DNA from: Nocardia harenae NBRC 108248
Lineage (GTDB): Bacteria > Actinomycetota > Actinomycetes > Mycobacteriales > Mycobacteriaceae
Assembly: GCF_001612885.1 (NCBI RefSeq)
Contig: NZ_BDBH01000012.1
Span: 1 to 64,000 of the forward strand
DNA: 64,000 nucleotides
Direction of reading: 5' to 3'
The notes under the pieces were generated by a model. The model saw only the letters and a list, made by a program, of their open reading frames with translations. It did not search any database and had not been told where the DNA came from. A program made the position numbers and the translations under genes. Below are positions 43,825 to 51,184 of the stretch, piece after piece. The first letter of the stretch is position 1. Every line of letters begins with the position of its first letter.

Positions 43825-43974
43825 TCAGCTCTCGGCCACCGGCTCGCCCGCCATCACATCGTCCCACCAGGAGGTGAGCGGGCTCGGGTCCGGCCAGACG
43901 ACCGCGGTCGCCGACTCCTCGCCGTCGGGTATCTGCTGGTACTCGGGTAGCGGCGCGGGGCCGGGGCGGATCAT
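43825..43974 (-). CDS. Small protein of 49 residues, Pro/Trp-rich, convergent with the NRPS
   Basis: ATG 43974 follows a near-perfect Shine-Dalgarno (GGAGGAA, 9 bases upstream), and TGA is at 43827-43825, only 7 bp beyond the NRPS stop. The peptide starts MIRPGPAPLPEYQQIPDGEE and contains VVWPDPSPLTSWWDDVMAG, with a Trp pair followed by two Asp. No signal peptide, Cys or membrane segment is seen, and it is not an MbtH-like protein. I do not recognise it. The upstream 300 bp are AT-rich and could hold its promoter. Confidence 0.65.
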   Translation of the reverse strand: MIRPGPAPLPEYQQIPDGEESATAVVWPDPSPLTSWWDDVMAGEPVAES

Positions 43975-44272
43975 GGCAGGTTTCCTCCGGAGTCTCGCCG
44001 GTGCGCCGGTGCCGGGCAGAACTCACGAGAGGCAGCCAGACGGTGGCGCACGCACGAATCGAAACTGGCAGTGATGCAATATTATTCGCTTTTCGGGTAT
44101 CTGGCATGGCAATTGGGTAAAGATCACGTTGCGCACGGGGCCTTTTTCCGATCTTCCAAAGTATCTGCGCACCAGCAAATTCCGCTGCACATGCATCGGA
44201 TTGAAGTCCACGGTGTTGCCACGAGGTTTCCGAGTCCGGTCGCCGAAGCCGGTTCTCGCTAGGCTTACCGTC
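43975..44272. other. AT-rich intergenic region between small gene and PAP2 gene
   Basis: About 300 bp, clearly lower in GC than the rest (for example GATGCAATATTATTCGCTTT near 44070). It must contain the promoters of the 49-residue gene (minus strand) and of the PAP2/kinase gene (plus strand). A 62-codon frame from 44074 lacks a ribosome binding site and is not called. No RNA gene is recognised. Confidence 0.55.
44260..44265 (+). promoter_or_regulatory. -10 element TAGGCT for a leaderless transcript
   Basis: TAGGCT ends 7 bases before ATG 44273 and no Shine-Dalgarno is present, the usual arrangement of leaderless actinobacterial genes. Confidence 0.5.
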
Positions 44273-45784
44273 ATGGGGTTACACCGGGCCCGCCCGCTCG
44301 CGCGGCCGATGGGCATGGCGAGCAGTCTGGACGAGTGGCTGGTGGAGCGCAGCGCCGAGGTCAGGCCGAGCCCGGCCGACCGCGCGCTGCGGCTCCTCTC
44401 GACCAGCGCGAACTACAACCGGCTCTGGCTGGTGACCGGCACGCTCATGCTGCTCGCAGGCAATCGGCCGCTGCGCAGGGCAGGCGCCCGCGGGCTGCTC
44501 GCGGTGGTGCTGGCCAGCGGCACCGCCAACGGGGTGGCGAAGCCGCTGTTCCCGCGGCGCAGGCCGCCGGACGAGTCGGTGCCGTTCGTGCGCAGGCTGG
44601 TGAAGCCGCCGGTCTCGTCGTCGTTCCCGTCCGGGCACTCGGCCTCGGCGGCGGCCTTCACCGCCGGGGTCGCGCTGGAGTGCCCGCCCGCGGCGGCGGT
44701 CGTGGCGCCGGTGGCGGCGGCGGTGGCCTACTCCCGGGTCCACATCGGGGTGCACTGGCCCTCCGACGTGGTCGCGGGCGCGGCGCTCGGCGCCGGGCTG
44801 GCCTTGGCGACGCACCGCTGGTGGGCGGTGCGCGCCGACGAGCCCGCCATGCTCGGCCCGGCCGAGTACGTCGACCCGGTGCCCGGCGGCCGCGGGCTGC
44901 TGCTGGTGGTGAACCCGCACTCCGCCGGCGGCGCGGGTGCGGATTTCGGGGCCGAGCTGCGCGGGCGGCTGCCCGAGGCCACGGTGCTGGAGCTGGATCC
45001 GGAGCGCGACCTGATCGCCGACCTGGAGCGCGAGATCGCGGCGGGCGGGGTCACCGCGCTCGGGGTGAGCGGCGGCGACGGCACCGTCTCCTGCGTGGCC
45101 GGAGTCGCGGTGCACCACCGCCTCCCGCTCGCCGTCTTTCCCGGCGGCACGCTCAACCACTTCGCCAGGGACGCCGGGGTGGAGGATCCCGAACGCACGG
45201 TCGCCGCGCTGAACGCGGGCGAGGTGGTGCTCGCCGATACCGCGCGGGTCGACCTGGACGGCGCCGAGCACCGCGATTTCGTCAATACCGCCAGCCTGGG
45301 CGGGTACCCGGACTTCGTGCGCATCCGCGAGCAGTGGGAGCGCAGGCTCGGCAAGTGGCCTGCGGCCGCGCTCGCCATGATCCGGGTGCTGCTGCGCGCG
45401 CGGCCGGTGCACGCCGAGGTGGACGGCGAGTCCAGCGCGCTGTGGATGCTCTTCGTCGGCAACGGCCGCTACCACCCCGCGCACCAGGTGCCGATGTCGC
45501 GCCCCGAGATCTACCGCGGCACGCTCGACGTGCGCTATCTGCGCGCGGATGTGCCCTTCTCGCGGACCCGGCTGGTGTGGTCGACGCTCACCGGCACGCT
45601 GGAGCACTCGCCCACCTACGTGCGGCGCGAGGTGCACCGGATCGCGGTGCGGGTGATCGGCCCTCCGGTCTCGCTCGCCACCGACGGCGAGGTGGACAGC
45701 CGCGCGCGGGAATTCGTCTTCCGCAGCAACTCCGCGGCGCTGCCGCTCTTCCGCGCGGCCGGGGACGGGCCGGTGCTGAGCTGA
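44273..45784 (+). CDS. PAP2 phosphatase fused to diacylglycerol kinase-like domain
   Basis: 503 residues from ATG 44273. The N-terminal half is a PAP2 lipid phosphatase: KPLFPRRRPP, SSFPSGHSASAAAF and AYSRVHIGVHWPSDVVAG give the three phosphatase motifs, in five or six hydrophobic segments. The C-terminal half (about 205-503) is a DAGK catalytic domain: LLVVNPHSAGGAG, then GVSGGDGTVSCVAG and FPGGTLNHFARDAG. The fusion can in principle dephosphorylate and rephosphorylate lipids. Similar fusions occur in actinobacteria and are linked to phospholipid or glycolipid metabolism. It is convergent with modC, with one base between the stops. Confidence 0.9.
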   Translation: MGLHRARPLARPMGMASSLDEWLVERSAEVRPSPADRALRLLSTSANYNRLWLVTGTLMLLAGNRPLRRAGARGLLAVVLASGTANGVAKPLFPRRRPPDESVPFVRRLVKPPVSSSFPSGHSASAAAFTAGVALECPPAAAVVAPVAAAVAYSRVHIGVHWPSDVVAGAALGAGLALATHRWWAVRADEPAMLGPAEYVDPVPGGRGLLLVVNPHSAGGAGADFGAELRGRLPEATVLELDPERDLIADLEREIAAGGVTALGVSGGDGTVSCVAGVAVHHRLPLAVFPGGTLNHFARDAGVEDPERTVAALNAGEVVLADTARVDLDGAEHRDFVNTASLGGYPDFVRIREQWERRLGKWPAAALAMIRVLLRARPVHAEVDGESSALWMLFVGNGRYHPAHQVPMSRPEIYRGTLDVRYLRADVPFSRTRLVWSTLTGTLEHSPTYVRREVHRIAVRVIGPPVSLATDGEVDSRAREFVFRSNSAALPLFRAAGDGPVLS

Positions 45785-45785
45785 G

Positions 45786-47018
45786 TCAGGCCGGGTAGCA
45801 GTGCATCTCCGTGGCCTTGACCGCGGCCCAGAGCCGGGCGCCGGGGCGGATGCGCAGCTCGGCCACGGCCGCCGCGGTGACGTCGGCGAGCACCGGGGGT
45901 GCGCCGTCCAGCCGCACCCGGGTGCTGTGCGCGTGCTGCTCGACGCCGGAGACCGTGACCGGCCAGGTATTGCGGGCGCTGCCCGCCGGGCGCGCGGGGT
46001 GCAGCGCGACCGCGCTCGGTGCGAAGGAGACGAAGACCGTGCCCCGCGCCGGTTCGGCGAGGGTGAAGGTGCCCTGCTCGCGGCGAGCGGCGGGTTCGTC
46101 GCCCGCCGAGACGGCGCTGCCGTCCGGGGTTCGCGCTGCCGGAGCGCTGCTGTCCGGGGTTCGCGCTGCCGGGGCGCTGCTGTCCGGGGTTTCCGCCGAC
46201 GTGGCCCTGCCGCCGCGGGTTCCCGTGGCCGGGGCGCTGCCCGGCGGCGGGTCGCCGGGCTCGGCGACGCGCACCTCGGTGCCGGTCGCCACCCCGCGGT
46301 AGAGGTTCAGCCCGACGAGTTCGGCGACGTAGTCGGAGCGCGGGCGGCGGGCGACCTCGGCGGGCGCCCCCTCCTGGACCACCCGCCCGTTCTCCAGGAT
46401 GACCAGCCGGTCGGCCAGCATCATGGCGTCCAGCGGGTCGTGCGTCACCAGCACGGTGTGCCCCCGGTACGCGCCGAGGTGTCCGGCCAGGTCGGCGCGG
46501 ACCCGCACCCGGGTGCCCGCGTCGAGGGCGGCCAGCGGCTCGTCGAGCAGCAGTACCTCGGGGTCGGTGGCCAGCGCCCTGGCCAGCGCCACCCGCTGCG
46601 CCTGCCCGCCGGAGAGCGCCCGCACCCGGCTCCCGGCCTGCTCGGCCAGCCCGACCGCTTCCAGCCGCGCCGCGGCCCTCGCCCTGGCCTCGGCCCGCCG
46701 CACGCCGCGCGCCCGCGGCCCGAAGGCCACGTTCTCCAGCGCGCTGAGGTGCGCGAAGAGCAGGTAGTCCTGGAAGACCACGCCCACCGCGCGGTGCTCG
46801 GGCGGCACGAACACCGCGGGCGGCACGTCCCACTCCCGCGCACCGAGCCGGACCGCGCCGGAGTCGAGCGGGGTGAGCCCGGCCAGCGCGCGCAGTGCCG
46901 TCGTCTTGCCCGCGCCGTTCGGCCCGAGCAGCGCTACCACCTCGCCGGGGGCGACCTCGAGCGCCACGTCCAGATGGAACGTCCCGCGACCCACGCCGAG
47001 CCGCGCGTGCAGCGTCAT
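45786..47018 (-). CDS. modC: Molybdate ABC transporter ATP-binding protein
   Basis: 410 residues from ATG 47018. Walker A is LLGPNGAGKTTALRAL, Q-loop VVFQDYLLF, signature LSGGQAQRVALARALA, Walker B VLLLDEPLAALD and switch His VLVTHDP. A C-terminal TOBE/mop-type domain follows residue 350 (WPVTVSGVEQHAHSTRVRL). Between the two lies a 70-residue low-complexity insert rich in Pro, Ser, Ala and Thr, encoded by a 30-bp tandem repeat. The gene follows modB after 130 bp of GC-rich DNA. With modB it would import molybdate, but no ModA is encoded here. Confidence 0.88.
   Translation of the reverse strand: MTLHARLGVGRGTFHLDVALEVAPGEVVALLGPNGAGKTTALRALAGLTPLDSGAVRLGAREWDVPPAVFVPPEHRAVGVVFQDYLLFAHLSALENVAFGPRARGVRRAEARARAAARLEAVGLAEQAGSRVRALSGGQAQRVALARALATDPEVLLLDEPLAALDAGTRVRVRADLAGHLGAYRGHTVLVTHDPLDAMMLADRLVILENGRVVQEGAPAEVARRPRSDYVAELVGLNLYRGVATGTEVRVAEPGDPPPGSAPATGTRGGRATSAETPDSSAPAARTPDSSAPAARTPDGSAVSAGDEPAARREQGTFTLAEPARGTVFVSFAPSAVALHPARPAGSARNTWPVTVSGVEQHAHSTRVRLDGAPPVLADVTAAAVAELRIRPGARLWAAVKATEMHCYPA
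46113..46200 (-). repeat. 30-bp tandem repeat in modC linker
   Basis: Three units with a 30-bp period share the core GCTGTCCGGGGTTCGCGCTG (ends at about 46140, 46170 and 46200); the third is diverged. They encode the repeated linker motif PDSSAPAART, so copy number can change without a frameshift. Confidence 0.85.
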
Positions 47019-47148
47019 ACCGCCTCCGTTCGCCGCTTGGCGCGCCCGGCGGCGCCGGGCTCCGCCGCTCGGCGCCGGCAGTTCCGCGGTGTCGCGGCGG
47101 TGCGATCGGCCATCGAGCGGACACCGGCGCGGTGCGCGTCCCGCGCGC

Positions 47149-47946
47149 TCACAGCGCGCCCCTGAGCCAGCGCTCGCGCAGCGCGACCAGCACCGTGACC
47201 GAGACCGCGAGCAGCACCAGGCTGAGCACGATGGCGGCCGCCGGATCGGTCTCCAGCGCCAGGTACACGGCGAGCGGCATGGTCGTGGTGGTGCCGGGGA
47301 AGTTGCCTGCGAAGGTGATGGTCGCGCCGAACTCGCCGAGCGCCCGCGCCCAGCAGAGCACCGACCCGGCGATCACGCCGGGCAGCACCGAAGGCAGCGT
47401 CACCCGGCGGAAGGTGTACCAGCGCGAGGCGCCGAGCGTGGCGGCCGCCTCCTCGTACCTGGGGTCGGCCGAGCGCAGCGCCCCCTCCACCGCGATCACC
47501 AGGAACGGCAGCGCCACGAAGGCCTCGGCCAGCACCACGGCCGCGGTGGTGAAGGGCAGGCTCACGTCGAACCACTCGTCCAGGTACCGCCCGATCAGCC
47601 CGCGCCTGCCGAGCACCAGCAGCAGCGCCACGCCGCCGACCACCGGCGGCAGCACCAGCGGCACCGTGACCAGCGCACGCAGCAGCCCGCGCCCCGGCAG
47701 CTCGCCGCGGGCGAGCAGCCAGGCCAGCGGCACCCCGAGCACCAGGCAGATCCCGGTCGCGAGCGTCGCGCTGACCAGCGAGAGCCGCAGCGCCGTCGCC
47801 ACCTCCGGGCTCGCCAGCCGGGCGGGCAGCTCCCGCCACGGCGCCCGCACCAGCAGCCCCGCCACCGGGACCAGCAGGAAGACCAGCCCGCCGAGGCCCG
47901 GAATCAGCAGCAGCAGCGGCCGCCGGGCGGGAACCCGGCGGCTCAC
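47149..47946 (-). CDS. modB: Molybdate ABC transporter permease
   Basis: 265 residues from GTG 47946, six hydrophobic segments. The binding-protein-dependent permease EAA loop is EEAAATLGASRWYTFRRVTL followed by PSVLPGVIAGSVL. The chain also contains ALGEFGATITFAGNFPGTTT, the usual ModB/CysU signature. Its start overlaps the stop of the TOBE-domain gene by three bases (GTGA), which leaves no room for modA between them. It is followed after 130 bp by modC. Confidence 0.9.
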   Translation of the reverse strand: MSRRVPARRPLLLLIPGLGGLVFLLVPVAGLLVRAPWRELPARLASPEVATALRLSLVSATLATGICLVLGVPLAWLLARGELPGRGLLRALVTVPLVLPPVVGGVALLLVLGRRGLIGRYLDEWFDVSLPFTTAAVVLAEAFVALPFLVIAVEGALRSADPRYEEAAATLGASRWYTFRRVTLPSVLPGVIAGSVLCWARALGEFGATITFAGNFPGTTTTMPLAVYLALETDPAAAIVLSLVLLAVSVTVLVALRERWLRGAL

Positions 47947-48350
47947 CGCTCCGGAACCTCGACCACCACGTGCGTCGACTTCACCGAGGCCACCGCCACC
48001 GTGCCGACCTCGAGGCCGAGGTCGTCCACCGACTCCGCGCTCAGCAGCGAGACCACGCGGAACGGCCCGGCCTGCAGCTCCACCTGCGCCATCACCGTGT
48101 CCTTGACGATCTTCGTCACGATCCCGCGGAAGCGGTTGCGGGCGGAGGCGGCGACCGTGACGCCCGGCTCCGGCGCCTCGGCGGTGGCGCGCAGGAACTC
48201 GGCCAGCTCCCTGCCCCCGACCCCCTTGCGGCCGTTCGGCAGCTGGATCGCGGTCAACCGGCCCTGCTCGATCCAGCGGCGCACGGTGTCGTCGCTGACA
48301 CCGAGCAGCTCGGCCGCCTCACTGATCCGCAGATTCGACACGGATCGCAT
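47943..48350 (-). CDS. Excisionase-type HTH protein with molybdopterin-binding TOBE domain
   Basis: 135 residues from ATG 48350. The N-terminal MerR/excisionase helix-turn-helix is LRISEAAELLGVSDDTVRRW, followed by IEQGRLTAIQLPNG. The C-terminal half is a mop/TOBE domain (NRFRGIVTKIVKDTVMAQVE), which binds molybdate. Such proteins are one-component molybdate sensors or storage proteins and usually head the mod operon. It is translationally coupled to modB. Its own start is about 100 bp from the divergent metallophosphoesterase gene. Confidence 0.88.
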   Translation of the reverse strand: MRSVSNLRISEAAELLGVSDDTVRRWIEQGRLTAIQLPNGRKGVGGRELAEFLRATAEAPEPGVTVAASARNRFRGIVTKIVKDTVMAQVELQAGPFRVVSLLSAESVDDLGLEVGTVAVASVKSTHVVVEVPER

Positions 48351-48447
48351 GCTACCGCCGCGGGTGCGTGCCTGCGCGCGGTCGCTACTGTGGTGGGCGG
48401 GGTTCGTGCACGGGGTCACGGGCCGGAACGGAAAGAGGGTCGGCCCG

Positions 48448-49767
48448 GTGGCCATCGTGTTCGTCGTCGTCGGGCTGCTGGTGCTCGCGCTCTTCGTGGT
48501 CCTGCACCGGTATCTCTGGATCCGCCTGGTGCGCGACACCACCGGGCCCGGCTCGGTGCTGCGCCGCCTCGGCACGGCGCTCTTCGTGGCGGGGCCGCTG
48601 CTCACCCTCGCCACCTTCGTCGGTGCCCGCGCCGGGCTGCCGATCGGGCTGGTCCGGGTGATCGCCTGGCCCGGTTACCTCTGGGCCGTCCTCTTCCTCT
48701 ACCTGCTGCTCGCCGTCCTGGCCGGCGAAGTCCTGCGCCCGCTCCTGCTCCGCCTCGCGGCCCGGCGGGGTGCGCCGGGTGCGGCGGCCGGTGCCGAGCC
48801 CGCCGCCACCCTCGCGGCAGGCGCCGAGCCGGCCACTGGCCTCGCGGCAGGCGCCGCCCTGCCCACGGCCGAGAGCCGGAGCGCTGTCGCCCCGGACGGG
48901 GAGCGGGAGCGCGGCGTGACCATCGCGCCCGAGTCCGCCGCGACCGAACTGACTCGCCGCAGGCTGATCGCCCAGGCACTGGCGGGCGCAGGCGTCGCCG
49001 CGGCGGTGGCGACCGTCGGCGTCGGCACCTACGGCGTGCTGCGCGGCCCGCGCGTCCTCGAGGTCGAGGTCGCGCTGGCGAAACTCCCGCCGGAGGCCGC
49101 CGGCTTCCGCCTCGCGGTCGTCAGCGACACCCACATCGGCCCGGCCCTGGCCAGGGGCTTCACCCAGACCGTGGTGGACACGGTGAACGGCACCGCCCCG
49201 GACGCCATCGTGGTGGTCGGCGACCTGGTCGACGGCGATGTCGACGACCTGCGCCCTGACGTCGCCCCCTTCGCCGAGCTGCGCGCCCGGCACGGCGTCT
49301 TCTTCGTCACCGGCAACCACGAGTACATCTCCGGCGCCCAGCAGTGGGTCGACTACCTGCCGCAGCTCGGCATGCGGGTGCTGCAGAACGAGCGCGTCGC
49401 CCTGCCCGGCTTCGACCTGGCCGGGGTGAACGACCTCGCGGGCGAGGACGAGGGCACCGGCCCCGACCTGGACACGGCCCTCGCCGGCCGCGACCCCGCC
49501 CGTCCGGTGGTGCTCCTCGCACACCAGCCCGCCTTCGTCGACGAGGCCCGGACGCACGGCGTCGACCTGCAGATCTCCGGCCACACCCACGGCGGCCAGG
49601 TCTTCCCCGGCAACCTGCTGGCCCGCCTGGCCAACCCCACCCTGGCCGGGCTGGATCGCTTCGGCGACACCCAGCTCTACGTCACCCGCGGCGCGGGCGC
49701 CTGGGGCCCGCCGGTCCGGGTCGCCGCCCCCTCGGACGTCACCGTCCTCACCCTGACCCGCGGCTAG
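48448..49767 (+). CDS. Membrane-anchored calcineurin-like metallophosphoesterase
   Basis: 439 residues from GTG 48448 (AAAGAGGG box). Three or four N-terminal hydrophobic segments (to about 110) are followed by a repetitive Ala/Glu/Thr-rich linker, then another hydrophobic segment after TRRRLIAQALAGAGVAAAVA. The phosphoesterase domain starts near 205: AVVSDTHIGPAL (DxH), VVGDLVDGDVDDL (GDxxD), FVTGNHEYISGAQQ (GNHE), LAHQPAF and SGHTHGGQVFPG. This is the YkuE/YaeI family, often active on UDP-diacylglucosamine-like lipids or other phosphodiesters outside the membrane. Its stop overlaps the convergent SUKH gene stop by three bases. Confidence 0.88.
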   Translation: MAIVFVVVGLLVLALFVVLHRYLWIRLVRDTTGPGSVLRRLGTALFVAGPLLTLATFVGARAGLPIGLVRVIAWPGYLWAVLFLYLLLAVLAGEVLRPLLLRLAARRGAPGAAAGAEPAATLAAGAEPATGLAAGAALPTAESRSAVAPDGERERGVTIAPESAATELTRRRLIAQALAGAGVAAAVATVGVGTYGVLRGPRVLEVEVALAKLPPEAAGFRLAVVSDTHIGPALARGFTQTVVDTVNGTAPDAIVVVGDLVDGDVDDLRPDVAPFAELRARHGVFFVTGNHEYISGAQQWVDYLPQLGMRVLQNERVALPGFDLAGVNDLAGEDEGTGPDLDTALAGRDPARPVVLLAHQPAFVDEARTHGVDLQISGHTHGGQVFPGNLLARLANPTLAGLDRFGDTQLYVTRGAGAWGPPVRVAAPSDVTVLTLTRG

Positions 49768-50846
49768 AGCGGCACGCAGAGCGTGTGCAGCGGCGGCCGC
49801 CCCGCCGCCAGCCACAGCCCCTCGCACTCGGTGAGCAGGTGCCCGAGCACCGTCCCGTCCCGCTCGCCCGCGGGCCCGGCGACCGGCTCCCCGGCGAGCA
49901 GGTCGTGCACCCGCCCGTCCCGGACGTCGACGCCGAGCAGCGCGATCCCGGCGAGTGCGAAGGGCACCGTCGGCACCCGGCTGATCCGGGCCCGCGGGGC
50001 CCGCTTGCGCCCGTCGCCCGCGGCGGAGTGCTGCGCGACCAGCGCGCTCTCCCTGATCTCCGGCACCGAGAGCACCTGCCCGCCGGGGTAGCGCAGCCCG
50101 TCCGCGGCGAGCAGCACGGCCCGGTGCTCCGGCCGCAGCGAGACCCCGAGCGCGCGCTCCAGCCGGTTCAGCCGCTCCGCGGTGGCCGGCGGCCCTGCCT
50201 GCACCGGCGCCTCCGGGTCGGCGATCCGGCCGAGCGCGGTCATGACCGCGATGATGCGGTCCACCGGCGGCGGGTCCAGGTGCACGTCGTGGCCCCATGG
50301 CCCGTGCTCCGGGCCCCACATGAGCCGGTCCACCCGCTCGGTGTACTCGCGCAGCCGGTGCCGGAGCAGCGCGTCGAGGCCGGGGTGCAGCAGCGGGCGG
50401 CGAGCGCGCAGTTCGAAGGCGGCGCCGTCGGGGGTGAGGTAGAGGTGCCCGTTGTAGCCGTCCTCCGCGCTGTCCCCGACCGGGGTGTGCACGGCGGGGT
50501 CCGGGTCGATGCCGAGCGCGGCGGGGTAGCGACCTTCGCTCTCGGCGAAGAAGTCGGCGAGCACCGCGGCGGCGTCGTCGTGCCGCGGCCCCGCGCCGAG
50601 CTCGGCGGTACCGAGCAGTGCGGCGCCATCGGCGAAGCGGTCCCAGCCGTCCGCGGTGGCGAGCAACGCGCGGTGCGCGGGGTCGAGTGCCCTGCCGAGG
50701 CGCTGTTCGGCGGCGGCCAGCTCGGCGGGGGTGGCGCCGGGGTGCGGCGGCGAGCCGGGCGCGGGCGCGCCGTCGATCGCGGCGCGGCGCCGCGCCTGCT
50801 CGGTGAAGGCGTCCAGCAGCGCCTGCCAGGTGTTCGGTTCCGCCAT
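49764..50846 (-). CDS. Tandem SMI1/KNR4 (SUKH) domain protein
   Basis: 360 residues from ATG 50846. Two similar parts can be seen: ATPAELAAAEQRLGRALDPA then HRALLATADGWDRF near residue 38, and ATAERLNRLERALGVSLRPE then HRAVLLAADGLRYPG near 220. Both have the SUKH pattern of a helix, [LG]-x-x-LP/D-x-x-[HY]-R and hydrophobic strands. SUKH proteins include immunity proteins against polymorphic toxins. No toxin gene is seen here, so it may be an orphan immunity protein or a housekeeping member. The gene overlaps the metallophosphoesterase stop. Confidence 0.72.
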   Translation of the reverse strand: MAEPNTWQALLDAFTEQARRRAAIDGAPAPGSPPHPGATPAELAAAEQRLGRALDPAHRALLATADGWDRFADGAALLGTAELGAGPRHDDAAAVLADFFAESEGRYPAALGIDPDPAVHTPVGDSAEDGYNGHLYLTPDGAAFELRARRPLLHPGLDALLRHRLREYTERVDRLMWGPEHGPWGHDVHLDPPPVDRIIAVMTALGRIADPEAPVQAGPPATAERLNRLERALGVSLRPEHRAVLLAADGLRYPGGQVLSVPEIRESALVAQHSAAGDGRKRAPRARISRVPTVPFALAGIALLGVDVRDGRVHDLLAGEPVAGPAGERDGTVLGHLLTECEGLWLAAGRPPLHTLCVPL

Positions 50847-50939
50847 CGCGACGACCCTCCAGCTCGGTCCACGGTGTCGAAACACCACGTACCCGATGGT
50901 AGCTGAATAATTGCTATCGACCGAGACTTCGGGTGGCTC

Positions 50940-50997
50940 CACAGTGATCACGGAGTGTCGAGCGCCGCTCTGGGTATCCGACGCTCGACGTACTGTG
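50940..50997. promoter_or_regulatory. Nested inverted repeats upstream of the ProP-like gene
   Basis: Outer arms CACAGT (50940-50945) and ACTGTG (50992-50997); inner arms GTCGAGCG (50957-50964) and CGCTCGAC (50982-50989), both perfect. The whole could form a large cruciform or an RNA structure, and the left outer arm continues into GTGATCAC, itself a palindrome. Confidence 0.5.
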
Positions 50998-51009
50998 ATC
51001 CAGTTCACG
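50994..51009. promoter_or_regulatory. CRP/GlxR-type site TGTGA-N6-TCACG
   Basis: TGTGATCCAGTTCACG matches nine of ten fixed positions of the CRP consensus TGTGA-N6-TCACA, about 170 bp upstream of the transporter start. Confidence 0.5.
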
Positions 51010-51052
51010 CTTCCGGCGATGGGCAGGTCACCGAGGTGAAGCGGAGTTCGCG

Positions 51053-51184
51053 ATGCTCCGCCGCTGTTTGATCGTCATCCAACAGGGGTATCGGCTTTTC
51101 TCGTCGGGACCTCCGAATTCGTTCGTGCGGAGGGCGGGACGAAAGCGAGGCCCGAGCCGCGGGCTGGGAAGGACACGATTGTGA
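51053..51184 (+). CDS. Putative upstream ORF coupled to the ProP-like transporter
   Basis: 43 codons from ATG 51053 (GCGGAG box 6 bases upstream) to TGA 51182-51184, which overlaps the GTG start of the transporter (51181) as GTGA. The predicted peptide begins MLRRCLIVIQQGYRLFSSG and ends in a basic Arg/Gly stretch. It could be a chance frame, but its position repeats the arrangement seen before the CNNM gene. Confidence 0.3.
   Translation: MLRRCLIVIQQGYRLFSSGPPNSFVRRAGRKRGPSRGLGRTRL

Noticed and set aside
43825..43974. 49-residue gene considered as an MbtH-like NRPS helper
   Set aside because: MbtH proteins have a different pattern (NxEgqySLWP and three conserved Trp in about 65 residues). 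This peptide has none of the N-terminal motif and is shorter.
44074..44262. 62-codon plus-strand frame starting MQYYSLFGYLAW
   Set aside because: No ribosome binding site, sits in AT-rich promoter DNA, and third-position GC is not raised. The region is better explained by divergent promoters.
47015..47113. Small minus-strand frame between modB and modC (MADRTAATPRN...)
   Set aside because: Arg/Ala-rich composition typical of non-coding high-GC DNA and no ribosome binding site. It overlaps the modC start but nothing else supports it.
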